From assembly GCA_965248815.1 (NCBI GenBank), contig CBDFKK010000008.1, forward strand, positions 1,984,001 to 2,048,000: a stretch of DNA of 64,000 nucleotides, in the 5' to 3' direction. Source of the stretch: CBDFKK01 sp965248815. GTDB lineage: Bacteria; Pseudomonadota; Alphaproteobacteria; SMXP01. Of the stretch, positions 1-8,607 are shown one piece after another. The notes below the pieces were generated by a model. The model was not told the DNA's origin, ran no database searches, and saw nothing but the letters and a program-made list of their open reading frames with translations. The position numbers were made by a program, and so were the translations under genes. The first letter of the stretch is position 1; every line of letters starts with the position of its first letter.

Positions 1-201
1 GCGGCGCCTGTTGAGCGCGTTGTAGATACCACCGGGGCAGGCGATCTCTATGCGGCAGGCTTTCTATATGGCTATGCGACGGGCCGCGATCTTTTGACGT
101 GCGGACGGTTAGGCAGCTTGGCGGCAGCGGAAATTATCAGTCACTTCGGAGCGCGGCCGGAAACGTCGCTTCAGGAGCTCGCGAAACAGAAAAAGCTTTA
201 G
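1..201 (+). CDS. PfkB-family sugar/nucleoside kinase, C-terminal fragment
   Basis: The window opens inside this gene, and only the last 66 codons are present, ending in TAG. The visible part carries the DTTGAGD signature of the PfkB (ribokinase/adenosine kinase) family. In that family the GAGD loop forms the anion hole and its Asp is the catalytic base that transfers ATP phosphate to a sugar or nucleoside hydroxyl. The following helix (YAAGFLYGYATG) fits the family. In alphaproteobacteria such genes are often named adenosine kinase, but the substrate-binding N-terminal half is outside the window, so the substrate cannot be named. It converges on the HIT gene with 8 bases between the two stop codons. 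Confidence 0.85.
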   Translation, partial: AAPVERVVDTTGAGDLYAAGFLYGYATGRDLLTCGRLGSLAAAEIISHFGARPETSLQELAKQKKL

Positions 202-209
202 GAGATAGC

Positions 210-584
210 CTACGTCCGGCACACCATGGGGCCGACGTCGCTCCCGCCTAAAATGTGCACGTGATAATGCGGCACGTCTTGGCGGCCATCGGCGCCCGTG
301 TTGGCGATCAGTCTATAGCCTGGCCCGCCCTCTGCGGGATCCAGTTCCAAATTCTTCGCCGTCTTCGCCACCGCCTTATAGAATCCAGCGATCATTTCCG
401 CAGGAGCATTAGCCGAGAAGTCCCCGGCGTCGACAAAAGCACCTTTGGGTATGACCAGGACATGCACTGGCGCTTGCGGGTTGATGTCGCGAAAGGCGAG
501 CGCGAATTCGTCCTCATAAACGCGGTCACTGGGAATTTCGTCGCGCAAGATTTTGGCAAAAATATTGTCTTGATCGTACGCCAC
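210..584 (-). CDS. HIT-family nucleotide-binding hydrolase (HinT-like)
   Basis: A 124-residue protein of normal length for HinT-type histidine triad proteins, which hydrolyse purine nucleoside phosphoramidates such as AMP-linked amines. The triad HYHVHILGG is at residues about 106-114 near the C-terminus, and the N-terminal IFAKILRDEIPSDRVYED block is typical. It lies 20 bases downstream of hisE on the same strand and is probably cotranscribed with it. That hisE-HIT pairing is common in alphaproteobacteria. The physiological substrate is unknown. The family call is firm. Confidence 0.93.
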   Translation of the reverse strand: MAYDQDNIFAKILRDEIPSDRVYEDEFALAFRDINPQAPVHVLVIPKGAFVDAGDFSANAPAEMIAGFYKAVAKTAKNLELDPAEGGPGYRLIANTGADGRQDVPHYHVHILGGSDVGPMVCRT

Positions 585-604
585 CCGCCTTCTCCCAAAG
601 TGGA

Positions 605-970
605 CTAGTTCTCTCGGCCGGCTTTTTCCTCGAGGCCTGAGCGACCCTGGCGCCGTGCCAATTCCGAATAAACTTCGTCTAGCTTGACGTCTTGAACCGC
701 AAGCAAGACGAGTAGGTGATAAATGAGATCTGCGGATTCGCGCACCAAGTCGTCGTGCTTGTTTTGAACTGCCGCGATGGCCGCCTCAACGGCTTCCTCC
801 CCAATTTTTTGAGCGCATTTGGCGGCGCCCTCGGACATGAGTTGCGCGGTGTATGATGTCGTGGGGTCGGCAGTTCGGCGCGAGGCAACAACGTCATAGA
901 GGTCATCGAGAACAGTGCAAGGCTGGGTCATGACAGGGGCAAGCCGCTTCAACAGGTCAATGTTGGCCAA
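605..970 (-). CDS. hisE: Phosphoribosyl-ATP pyrophosphatase
   Basis: HisE catalyses the second step of histidine synthesis, hydrolysing phosphoribosyl-ATP to phosphoribosyl-AMP and pyrophosphate in the cytoplasm. The 121-residue product has the all-alpha MazG-like fold signature. KIGEEAVEAA carries the acidic metal-binding residues, and the second acidic motif is ESADLIYHLLVLL. Length fits the stand-alone HisE form rather than the HisIE fusion. The usual upstream hisF/hisA genes are not adjacent here. The HIT gene follows after 20 bases on the same strand. A DUF2244 gene is divergent across about 120 bases. Confidence 0.95.
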   Translation of the reverse strand: MANIDLLKRLAPVMTQPCTVLDDLYDVVASRRTADPTTSYTAQLMSEGAAKCAQKIGEEAVEAAIAAVQNKHDDLVRESADLIYHLLVLLAVQDVKLDEVYSELARRQGRSGLEEKAGREN

Positions 971-1091
971 GGCCTAGCAGATTATGGGGCCCCAAGCCAG
1001 AAACGCGGCACTTGATGTAGCTCAAGTAGCCGGGTCTAATTCTCGGCTATGAGTACGGCGGCAAGAGATGCCGCCAGTGTGGAGTAGTCGA

Positions 1092-1631
1092 GTGTCTGAT
1101 GTGACCGCCGATCGATGGGCCGAAGCTGCCGGGCGGCGCGCTGAACATGAACGTCAGAAAAGACTCTTTTTCGACGCCGTATTGCGCCCACATCGCTCAC
1201 TCAGTCGTCCGGGGTTCATTGCGCTGATGGCCGCAATCGGCACGGCGAGCACACTCGGCGCAGCTCCGTTTCTGGTAGCGGGCGCTTGGCCCGTCCTAGC
1301 TTTCATGTCACTCAACATGGTTCTCGTTTTCGCGGCGTTCCACGTCAACTATCGTGGCGCCCGCGCTTTTGAAACGCTTCATTTGGATGCGAAAGACCTC
1401 ATTGTGCGAAAAGTCGATGCCGACGGCTCAAGCCAGGCCTGGCGCCTCGAACCCCATTGGTTGCGGATCGAAATGGACGATCCGGCCAGCCATGAAAACC
1501 TGTTGGTTCTGTCGTCGGGTCGCCAGCGTTTGATCGTCGGCGCCTTCTTAACGCCGGACGAGAGACTGGAAGTAGCCGAAGCGTTGGGCGCGGCGATCGT
1601 GAAGAGGCATTCGGTACTGACAACGCCTTGA
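1092..1631 (+). CDS. DUF2244 domain membrane protein
   Basis: A 179-residue protein of the uncharacterised DUF2244 family, common in alphaproteobacteria. After a basic N-terminus the motif VLRPHRSLS leads into two hydrophobic segments (about residues 45-65 and 70-90), then a soluble C-terminal part containing HWLRIEMDD and LIVGAFLTPDER. I chose the GTG at 1092 because a GGAG lies 7 bases upstream. An ATG at 1068 would add 8 residues and has no good ribosome site. Function is unknown. A two-helix inner-membrane protein with a cytoplasmic tail is the likely topology. The alkylation repair gene follows 69 bases downstream. Confidence 0.85.
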   Translation: MSDVTADRWAEAAGRRAEHERQKRLFFDAVLRPHRSLSRPGFIALMAAIGTASTLGAAPFLVAGAWPVLAFMSLNMVLVFAAFHVNYRGARAFETLHLDAKDLIVRKVDADGSSQAWRLEPHWLRIEMDDPASHENLLVLSSGRQRLIVGAFLTPDERLEVAEALGAAIVKRHSVLTTP

Positions 1632-1700
1632 GCCGAAGAATTTTTTTGCGGCGCAAGAATCGGGTGGAGAGGTTCCGCGCTCGCAGGTAACGTCAGGCTC

Positions 1701-2561
1701 ATGACTCATATGCACTTAAATCCAGAATCTGGGCCCCGCGATTACGATCGTATCGCCCTGGCCATTGAATACCTCGTGGAACATGCGGTCGATCAACCGG
1801 ATCTCACGCGCCTGTCGCACCATGTCGGTTTGAGCCCACATCATTTGCAACGGGTGTTTACTCGTTGGGCTGGCGTGAGCCCTAAACAATTCTTAGGATT
1901 CGTGACGCAGCAAAAAGCACGCGCTCTTCTGCGCGGCCAAGCTAACCTTTTGGATACTTCGCTTGATGTTGGCCTTTCCGGTCCAGGGCGGTTGCATGAT
2001 CTTTGCGTGACCTGGGAAGCAATGACGCCCGGTGAAATAAAGTCCGGTGGCGAAGCGCTAGACCTCGCTTTTGGTTTTCACGACTCGCCATTCGGGCAAG
2101 CACTGTTAGTGGTCGCACCACGGGGACTTTCGGCCCTTGCCTTTTGCGATGGAGATGAAAAGGATGACGCGCTAAGCGATCTCAAAAGTCGCTGGCCTAA
2201 GGCGCGTTATGAAGAAAACCTGGAGCTAACCCGTCCGTATGCGGAGAACATTTTCCGCAAAGAAACCGGGGAAGTTAAATTGGTCATGAAGGGTACGCCG
2301 TTTCAGATCAAAGTCTGGGAGGCGCTCCTGCGCATTCCCGCAGGGCAGACCGTTAGTTATGGTGACATTGCTACACACATCGGCAAGCCTCGCGCGGTGC
2401 GTGCCATTGGTCAGGCCGTGGGGCGCAATCCCATCGCCTATGTCATTCCGTGCCACAGAGTGTTGAAAAGCACGGGAGCGCTCGGCGGTTATCATTGGGG
2501 GCGAACTCGTAAACAAGCGCTCCTGGCCTTTGAGCAGGCCCGTGCGGCTAACGTGACATAG
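1701..2561 (+). CDS. AraC-type regulator fused to methylated-DNA--protein-cysteine methyltransferase
   Basis: A 286-residue fusion of an AraC helix-turn-helix region (about residues 15-105, with LTRLSHHVGLSPHHLQRVFTRW) and an O6-alkylguanine-DNA alkyltransferase domain (about 195-280). The active-site motif PCHRV places the acceptor cysteine near residue 251, and AVGRNPIAYVIPCHR is canonical. The protein would remove alkyl groups from O6-alkylguanine by irreversible self-methylation. Unlike E. coli Ada it lacks the N-terminal zinc/methylphosphotriester-acceptor domain. It therefore resembles the shortened Ada-like proteins common in proteobacteria, and whether it still acts as a methylation-triggered activator is unclear. 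Confidence 0.92.
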   Translation: MTHMHLNPESGPRDYDRIALAIEYLVEHAVDQPDLTRLSHHVGLSPHHLQRVFTRWAGVSPKQFLGFVTQQKARALLRGQANLLDTSLDVGLSGPGRLHDLCVTWEAMTPGEIKSGGEALDLAFGFHDSPFGQALLVVAPRGLSALAFCDGDEKDDALSDLKSRWPKARYEENLELTRPYAENIFRKETGEVKLVMKGTPFQIKVWEALLRIPAGQTVSYGDIATHIGKPRAVRAIGQAVGRNPIAYVIPCHRVLKSTGALGGYHWGRTRKQALLAFEQARAANVT

Positions 2562-2649
2562 AGTCATCCGCCGTTTTCCGGACTTGCGAAACTGATCCGA
2601 CAAGGTAATTCTTGGCGGGCAGTTTTTTATTTTGTCTGCGGAAACAGAT

Positions 2650-3084
2650 ATGTGGGCTTACGCTTTTGTTTTTGCTCTGATTATTGCATTTCTCGGCTGG
2701 GTAATCGTCTCATGGTGGCGTGACGCGCAAGCGGTTAAATCTGATGCACGGGCGATATTCGGTGACATTCGGGGCGAAGACGACCATCCGCTTCGCGATT
2801 TGACGGAAACAGCTTTTATCGCGCTCTATTCTCGCGTTCATCGCGTGCGTCGGCCGGCCTATGTCGCTTTGTTTATTGCATTGGCCCTGGCTGGTTCGGT
2901 GGCGGCGCTGATGCTGATGGCGCTTGTTAGGCAGTACATGTTTATGGGGCCATTGCTTTGGGGCTTTCAAACTTTCTTTGCACTCATACTGTTTTGGGTC
3001 ATTGCACTTGCTATAACGCTCAAAATTTATCATGCGCGCAAACCCGGCACGCTTGAAGAGGAGCATCGCCGTTCTAGGTCTTAA
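2650..3084 (+). CDS. Small membrane protein of unknown function
   Basis: I do not recognise this 144-residue protein. It has a hydrophobic N-terminal segment (about residues 2-21), a polar stretch, a second segment (about 75-100) and a third (about 105-132), ending in a basic, Glu-rich tail. Three transmembrane helices are likely. The ATG at 2650 follows a GGAAA. A TTG at 2632 in the same frame would add six residues. It stands 88 bases after the alkyltransferase gene and converges on dapB. The coding frame is clean, so I believe it is real. No function is proposed. Confidence 0.7.
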   Translation: MWAYAFVFALIIAFLGWVIVSWWRDAQAVKSDARAIFGDIRGEDDHPLRDLTETAFIALYSRVHRVRRPAYVALFIALALAGSVAALMLMALVRQYMFMGPLLWGFQTFFALILFWVIALAITLKIYHARKPGTLEEEHRRSRS

Positions 3085-3142
3085 CTAAATTCGATTGAAG
3101 TGTTGCGGTATACAATCCGTATACGAACGGGCTCAATATTGG

Positions 3143-3955
3143 TCAGGCATTAAGTCCCAAAACATCCATCATGGAATAGAGTCCCGCTGGCTTGCCCCGG
3201 CCCCAGATTGCTGCCTTGAGAGCGCCGCGGGCGAATATGGCGCGGTCCTCGGCAATGTGGCCGAGTTCGATGCGCTCGTGATCGGCGGCAAATATGACTT
3301 TGTGTTCGCCGACAACGCTACCGCCGCGCAGCGCGGCAAGTCCGATTTGACCGGGCGCGCGTTCGCCAGTGTAACCGTCACGCCCCCGCTCCGCCACATC
3401 GCTAAGCTTGACGCCGCGTCCCGCCGCGGCCGCCTCGCCGAGCATTAATGCCGTACCAGACGGTGCGTCGACTTTGTGTCGATGATGCATCTCAACGATT
3501 TCGATATCAAAGTTGATGTCGAGGGTCTCCGCCACTTTTCTGGTGAGGTGGGTTAACAAATTGACGCCCAGGCTCATGTTGCCGGCTTTGATGATCGTGG
3601 CAGAGGTGCTTGCCTTCACAATCGCTTGCTCGTCGGCGTCGCTCAGACCCGTGGTTCCTATGACATGAATAAGTTTGCGCGCCGCGGTTATGTCGGCATG
3701 AGCCAATGTCGCGGCGGGTGTCGTGAAATCGATGACCGCATCGGCTTGTTCAAATGCGAGGTCGGGGCTGTCGGTGAGCTTCACCCCCAAAGACCCAAGA
3801 TTGGAAATCGTGCCGACATCATCGCCAAGCGAAGGATGGCCCGTCGTCTCTGTTGCGCTCGCAACCGTCAATCCGCCGGTCTGCTGCGCAAGGCGCACCA
3901 ATGTTTGGCCCATGCGCCCTGCGCCACCGGCTACAGCAATTCTAAGGTCGGACAT
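3143..3955 (-). CDS. dapB: 4-hydroxy-tetrahydrodipicolinate reductase
   Basis: DapB reduces hydroxy-tetrahydrodipicolinate with NAD(P)H in the diaminopimelate/lysine pathway, supplying both lysine and the peptidoglycan cross-link residue. The 270-residue product has the Rossmann motif GGAGRMGQ at residues 10-17, the GTTGLS segment, the catalytic His region EMHHRHKVDAPSGTA and the GLYSMMDVLGL C-terminus. The start at 3955 is favoured because TAGGAGAAGG lies just upstream on the coding strand. The frame is open further upstream to 4075, but those codons overlap the dnaJ 3' end and do not look conserved. It follows dnaJ on the same strand, so it may be cotranscribed with the chaperone genes. Confidence 0.96.
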   Translation of the reverse strand: MSDLRIAVAGGAGRMGQTLVRLAQQTGGLTVASATETTGHPSLGDDVGTISNLGSLGVKLTDSPDLAFEQADAVIDFTTPAATLAHADITAARKLIHVIGTTGLSDADEQAIVKASTSATIIKAGNMSLGVNLLTHLTRKVAETLDINFDIEIVEMHHRHKVDAPSGTALMLGEAAAAGRGVKLSDVAERGRDGYTGERAPGQIGLAALRGGSVVGEHKVIFAADHERIELGHIAEDRAIFARGALKAAIWGRGKPAGLYSMMDVLGLNA

Positions 3956-4053
3956 TGCGCGCCTTCTCCTATCGTATGGACGCGGATATATCAGGCCTTG
4001 TGGTGTTGGTAAATCATGGTTCGCCGTCGCGCCCGACGGTGAGGGCAGAAACT

Positions 4054-5178
4054 CTAGTCTTTGAGTTCGTCCCAAATGTCTTTGACTTTTGCGAAGAAGC
4101 CGGACGATTCCGGCGTGTTCTTGGCAGTACTGGCATCCTCAAATTCCTTGAGGAGATCTTTTTGTTTGCGCGTGAGTTTCACCGGCGTCTCGACAGTTGC
4201 TTGAATGTAGAGATCACCTGTGCCCTGGCCACGCAGGCCCGGCATGCCTTTGCCGCGCAAACGGAATTGCTGTCCTGATTGTGTACCGGCCAGAATCGCG
4301 ACGCGCGCGCGCCCGCTGCTCAAAGTCGGGACTTCGATTTGGCCGCCAAGTGCAGCTGTGGGAACTGAAATAGGAATGCGGCAAAACAGGTCCAGTCCGT
4401 CGCGCTGGAACAAGTCGTGAGGTGCGACCGACAAAAAGATATAGAGATCGCCGGCCGGCCCTCCGCGCACACCCGCCTCCCCTTCGCCGGAAAGCCGAAT
4501 GCGCGTGCCCTCTTCAACGCCCTGGGGGATATTGACCGACAACGTGCGCTCTTTGTTCACGCGACCCGCGCCACCACACGAGCGGCACGGATCCTTAATG
4601 ATACGGCCCTGGCCGTGGCAAGTCGGACAGGCGCGCTCAACGGTAAAAAACCCTTGCTGTGACCGGACACGGCCGCGGCCCTGACAGGTTGGACAAGAAA
4701 CCGGCTGCGCGCCGCCTTCCGAGCCCAATCCCGAGCAGGCGTCACACGTAACAGATGCCGGCACGCGCACTTCGGTCGTTTTTCCTTTGAACGCGTCTTC
4801 TAAGGATATTTCCAAATTGAATCGGAGGTCGTTGCCCCGATTACGCTCGCCACCTCGGCGGCGGCCGCCACCCATAAAGTCGCCGAAAAGATCGTCGAAA
4901 ACGTCGGCAAAAGAGGAGCCAAATCCCGCGTCGAAGCCGCCACCTCTGCCGCCTTCAAATGCGGCGTGACCAAATTGATCGTAGGCTGCGCGTTTCTGAT
5001 CGTCCTTTAGGACGTCATAGGCTTCATTGATTTCTTTGAACTTATGCTCTGCCTTTTCGTCGTCCGGATTGCGATCCGGATGATAAAGCATGGCAAGTTT
5101 ACGGTATGACGACTTCAGCTCGTCGGGTGACGCGCCACGGTCTACGCTCAAGACCTCATAGTAACAACGCTTTGCCAT
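4054..5178 (-). CDS. dnaJ: Chaperone DnaJ (Hsp40)
   Basis: A 374-residue type I DnaJ. The J domain occupies residues about 1-70 with the HPD triad in YHPDRNPDD, which stimulates the DnaK ATPase. A Gly/Phe-rich linker (about 75-110, GGGRRRGG) follows. Four zinc-binding CxxCxGxG repeats (CDACSGLG, CPTCQGRG, CPTCHGQG, CRSCGGAG) come next, then the two substrate-binding beta domains. It lies directly downstream of dnaK, the usual order, and upstream of dapB. Its start is one base past the dnaK stop as read, or 146 bases past the expected dnaK stop if the dnaK frame slip described separately is an error. Confidence 0.97.
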   Translation of the reverse strand: MAKRCYYEVLSVDRGASPDELKSSYRKLAMLYHPDRNPDDEKAEHKFKEINEAYDVLKDDQKRAAYDQFGHAAFEGGRGGGFDAGFGSSFADVFDDLFGDFMGGGRRRGGERNRGNDLRFNLEISLEDAFKGKTTEVRVPASVTCDACSGLGSEGGAQPVSCPTCQGRGRVRSQQGFFTVERACPTCHGQGRIIKDPCRSCGGAGRVNKERTLSVNIPQGVEEGTRIRLSGEGEAGVRGGPAGDLYIFLSVAPHDLFQRDGLDLFCRIPISVPTAALGGQIEVPTLSSGRARVAILAGTQSGQQFRLRGKGMPGLRGQGTGDLYIQATVETPVKLTRKQKDLLKEFEDASTAKNTPESSGFFAKVKDIWDELKD

Positions 5179-5179
5179 A

Positions 5180-7240
5180 CTATCCGACGATCATCAGCTT
5201 ACAGATTAATGGAAGTGGGAATAGTAAATAGAAGCATCGCAAGAAACGAGGCATCGAATCGAGTTTGATTCGTAATTTCATACCCCAAAAGCACTTGCCA
5301 CGTGAATTGACGAAAGGCGCTAAATTAGGCCTGCTTCTTGTCCGTCGTCGTCCCACTTCTTCGAAGTCGGCATCAACGACGTCTTCGTCCTCGCCGTTAT
5401 CAGCATCGCCGTCTTCGCCCCCGGGCGCGCCACCGCTTTGACCGTACATGGCTTCACCCAATTTCATGGCGACTTTGGCCAAGACCTCGGACTTTTCTTT
5501 GATCTTTGCGGTGTCGCCCTCTTCAACGGCGGCTTTGAGATCCTTGATCGACTCTTCGACGGCCTTTTTGTCGTCGGCGCCTACTTTGTCACCGAATTCC
5601 TCTAAGTTCTTTTCCGTGGCATTGACCAGCGCTTCGGCTTGGTTGTTGACCTCGACTTCTTCGCGCCGCTCTTTGTCTTCAGCCGCATGTTCCTCGGCCT
5701 CTTGCACCATCTTGTCGATGTCGCTTTCCGAAAGGCCGCCGGACGCTTGAATTCGAATTTGCTGCTCTTTACTCGTTGCCTTGTCTTTGGCCGACACATT
5801 CACGATGCCGTTGGCATCGATATCAAATGTGACTTCAACTTGCGGTACGCCGCGCGGCGCGGGTGGGATGCCCACTAAATCGAATTGGCCCAAAAGTTTG
5901 TTGTCCGCGGCCATCTCCCGCTCGCCTTGGAATACGCGAATGGTCACAGCACTCTGATTGTCCTCGGCCGTAGAAAAGACTTGGCTCTTTTTTGTCGGAA
6001 TGGTCGTGTTGCGGTCGATCAGCCGCGTAAATACGCCGCCCAAGGTTTCGATCCCGAGGGATAAGGGCGTCACGTCAAGCAGCAGCACATCTTTGACATC
6101 GCCTTGCAAGACGCCCGCTTGAATGGCCGCACCCATGGCAACAACTTCATCGGGGTTGACGCCTTTGTGAGGCTCTTTGCCGAAAAAGTTTTTGACCATC
6201 TCTTGCACTTTGGGCATGCGGGTCATGCCGCCGACCAGCACAATTTCTTCGATCTCGCCGGAGCTGAGGCCCGCGTCTTTCAACGCGGCTTTGCAGGGCG
6301 CGATCGTGCGTTGAATTAATTCGTCAACCAGCGCTTCCAGTTTGGCGCGGGTTAATTTCATGGTCAGGTGTTTCGGGCCCGACTGGTCGGCCGTAATAAA
6401 CGGCAAATTGATTTCTGTTTGCGTCGCTGACGAAAGCTCAATCTTCGCTTTTTCCGCCGCTTCCTTCAGGCGCTGCAGGGCAAGCCGGTCGCTGCGCAAA
6501 TCGATGCCTTGCTCTTTTTTGAATTCGTCTGCCAGATAATCGACAATCGTGATGTCGAAGTCTTCACCGCCAAGAAACGTATCGCCGTTGGTGGATTTAA
6601 CTTCGAAGACGCCGTCGCCGATTTCCAAAATCGAAATATCGAACGTGCCGCCACCAAGGTCGAACACGGCAATTGTTTTGCCTTCATTTTTGTCTAGACC
6701 ATAGGCGAGGGACGCCGCTGTCGGCTCGTTGATGATGCGCAGCACTTCAAGACCGGCTATTTTACCGGCGTCTTTGGTCGCTTGGCGCTGGGCGTCATTA
6801 AAGTACGCTGGCACCGTGATTACGGCCTGGCTCACGGCCTCGCCTAAATAGGCTTCAGCCGTCTCCTTCATTTTTTGAAGAATAAAAGCGGAAATTTGTG
6901 ACGGTGAAAACTTTTCGCCGTCGCGCCCTTCGACCCATGCGTCGCCGCTGTCAGCTTTGACGATCTTATAGGGCACCATCTCCATGTCTTTTTTCGTAGT
7001 TGGGTCGTCAAACGGCCGGCCGATCAGCCTTTTGATGGCGAAAAAAGTGTATTCCGGGTTGGTCACCGCTTGGCGTTTAGCCGGCTGGCCGATCAAACGT
7101 TCTCCATCCTCGGAAAACGCGACCGTCGAGGGCGTCGTTCTCATCCCTTCGGCGTTTTCAATGACCCTAGGGGCCTTGCCGTCCATAATGGCGACGCAGG
7201 AATTGGTTGTGCCAAGGTCGATCCCGATTACTTTTGGCAT
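5180..7240 (-). CDS. dnaK: Chaperone DnaK (Hsp70) with aberrant C-terminal tail
   Basis: DnaK is the ATP-driven Hsp70 that binds exposed hydrophobic segments with DnaJ and GrpE. The nucleotide-binding domain shows IGIDLGTTNSCVA, FDLGGGTFDISIL and VGGMTRMP. The substrate domain and lid follow, up to the acidic DADFEEV ending at residue 629. After that the reading continues for 57 basic and hydrophobic residues that do not resemble any Hsp70. The expected ending (acidic run, DKKQA, stop) is present in another frame with its TAA at 5325-5327, giving about 638 residues. The reading frame as given is therefore probably broken by an indel near 5342-5353, real or a sequencing error. All catalytic parts are intact. 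Confidence 0.95.
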   Translation of the reverse strand: MPKVIGIDLGTTNSCVAIMDGKAPRVIENAEGMRTTPSTVAFSEDGERLIGQPAKRQAVTNPEYTFFAIKRLIGRPFDDPTTKKDMEMVPYKIVKADSGDAWVEGRDGEKFSPSQISAFILQKMKETAEAYLGEAVSQAVITVPAYFNDAQRQATKDAGKIAGLEVLRIINEPTAASLAYGLDKNEGKTIAVFDLGGGTFDISILEIGDGVFEVKSTNGDTFLGGEDFDITIVDYLADEFKKEQGIDLRSDRLALQRLKEAAEKAKIELSSATQTEINLPFITADQSGPKHLTMKLTRAKLEALVDELIQRTIAPCKAALKDAGLSSGEIEEIVLVGGMTRMPKVQEMVKNFFGKEPHKGVNPDEVVAMGAAIQAGVLQGDVKDVLLLDVTPLSLGIETLGGVFTRLIDRNTTIPTKKSQVFSTAEDNQSAVTIRVFQGEREMAADNKLLGQFDLVGIPPAPRGVPQVEVTFDIDANGIVNVSAKDKATSKEQQIRIQASGGLSESDIDKMVQEAEEHAAEDKERREEVEVNNQAEALVNATEKNLEEFGDKVGADDKKAVEESIKDLKAAVEEGDTAKIKEKSEVLAKVAMKLGEAMYGQSGGAPGGEDGDADNGEDEDVVDADFEEVGRRRTRSRPNLAPFVNSRGKCFWGMKLRIKLDSMPRFLRCFYLLFPLPLICKLMIVG

Positions 7241-7342
7241 CTCAATCTCTCTCTTCTTAGGCGATTCTCAGTGGTCACTTCGTGCACCAGGTCGAACCCC
7301 AGTTAACTTAGAATGAATTAAGAAATCATGCTCGTGGACAGG

Positions 7343-7372
7343 ATATAGGTGGAGCCATCACTCCGCGCAACC
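7343..7372 (-). promoter_or_regulatory. Candidate heat-shock (sigma-32 type) promoter of dnaK
   Basis: On the minus strand, GGTTGC (7372-7367) and CCTATAT (7349-7343) are separated by 17 bases, about 100 bases before the dnaK start. The -10 element CCTATATCCT fits the alphaproteobacterial RpoH form CYTATNTNNG at nine of ten positions, and the -35 keeps the TTG of CTTG. This rests on sequence likeness and position only. Confidence 0.4.
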
Positions 7373-7522
7373 TGAAACAAAAGATTAATGCAGCGTGCAG
7401 GGGCGCCACGGGCGGTTTTGCCGCAGATTCAAGGCGCGTTGTCCGTCCCCTGCCGGAGTTCTCACCGCCGAGCCCAAAGCAAGGCTTGCGAACTATGGGG
7501 CGAACGAAGATAGTCCGCGGCC

Positions 7523-8512
7523 ATGAGCCAAGCTGAATCGCCAATTTCGCCTCCATGCTGGATCTTGACCGACGGGAATATCGGTATGGAAGTCCAATGC
7601 TTGGGGCTGGCCGAGGCGATGGAGCTGGAGCTGGAGCCCGAGGTCAAACGCATAGATTTCAGGCCGCCATGGAGCTGGTTGCCGCCGCAACTGATCCCTG
7701 ACCCGCTTGGTCATCTAGCTGCGGATGCGGATGTTCTCAAGGCGCCATGGCCGGCGCTCCTGATCTCGAGCGGGCGAAAATCCGTTGCACCGGCGATGGC
7801 CATTCGGCGAAAAGCTGCGGGCGCGACGTTTGTGGTCCAAATTCAAAACCCCGCAGTTGACCCAGCGCATTTTGACCTGGTTCTCGCCCCGGCTCATGAT
7901 GGCGTCAAAGGCGACAACGTCTTTGAAACGAGGGGGGCGCTCGGTCGCGTCACGCCTGAACGATTGGCGGCCGCCGCGGAAAAATTTGCAACCCGATTTG
8001 CACATCTGCCGCGGCCACGCATTGCGGTTCTGATCGGCGGCAACAATCGGGCTTACAGGTTAACCGAGACCATCGCCAAAAGATTGATGCAGGATCTCGC
8101 CGCGATTTCGCAGCGCGACGGTGCTAGCGTGATGGTCACCGCGTCGCGTCGCACGAGTCCCGGCGTCAAAGCTTTATTGCGCCAAGGCTTGGCGGAGGCA
8201 ACCGCTGAAATTTGGGAGGGAGAAGGAGAGAATCCATACATTGGCATGTTAGCGCTGGCCGACCATGTAGTCGTTACGGGAGACTCGGTCAATATGATCT
8301 CCGAAGCCGCCGCAACGGGTCGCCCGGTTCATGTCGTGAAACTGGAAGGCGGGTCATCCAAATTTGACCGCTTTCACCGCGCAATGGAAGAAGCTGGGAT
8401 TACCCGGGCCTTTACCGGCGAGCTTGACCAGTGGAACTACGAACCGCTTCAAGAGGCACGCCGGGCCGCGGGTGAAGTTCGCCGTCGCTGGCCGGCCGCA
8501 GGCCCGGTATAA
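7523..8512 (+). CDS. ELM1-like protein (mitochondrial fission ELM1 family)
   Basis: A 329-residue protein of the family named after plant ELM1, which in bacteria is widespread among alphaproteobacteria and has no settled function. Visible family features are the N-terminal WILTDGNIGMEVQCLGLAEA, the central LLISSGRKSVAPA, the Pro-rich HFDLVLAPAHD and the GGNNRAYRLT and VVTGDSVNMISEAAATGRPV segments. The last two resemble the nucleotide-sugar binding half of GT-B glycosyltransferases, so an envelope-related glycosyl transfer role is possible but not shown. It is divergent from dnaK and is followed after 95 bases by a 2OG oxygenase gene. Confidence 0.85.
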   Translation: MSQAESPISPPCWILTDGNIGMEVQCLGLAEAMELELEPEVKRIDFRPPWSWLPPQLIPDPLGHLAADADVLKAPWPALLISSGRKSVAPAMAIRRKAAGATFVVQIQNPAVDPAHFDLVLAPAHDGVKGDNVFETRGALGRVTPERLAAAAEKFATRFAHLPRPRIAVLIGGNNRAYRLTETIAKRLMQDLAAISQRDGASVMVTASRRTSPGVKALLRQGLAEATAEIWEGEGENPYIGMLALADHVVVTGDSVNMISEAAATGRPVHVVKLEGGSSKFDRFHRAMEEAGITRAFTGELDQWNYEPLQEARRAAGEVRRRWPAAGPV

Positions 8513-8574
8513 TGAACTTTTTCAACCTGCGTCGAGTACGCCATGGCGTCAGCTCGTCAGTCTCAATGGCATGA

Positions 8575-8602
8575 CCAATTTATCCAATTCCCAATTTATC
8601 CA
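8575..8602. repeat. Short direct repeat before the oxygenase start
   Basis: The 12-mer CCAATTTATCCA occurs at 8575-8586 and again at 8591-8602, so the two copies are offset by 16 bases. The second copy ends 5 bases before the likely ATG at 8608. The repeat lies in the short gap between the ELM1-like gene and the oxygenase gene. It may be a simple local duplication. A regulatory role is not supported beyond its position. Confidence 0.6.
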
Positions 8603-8607
8603 GTTTG

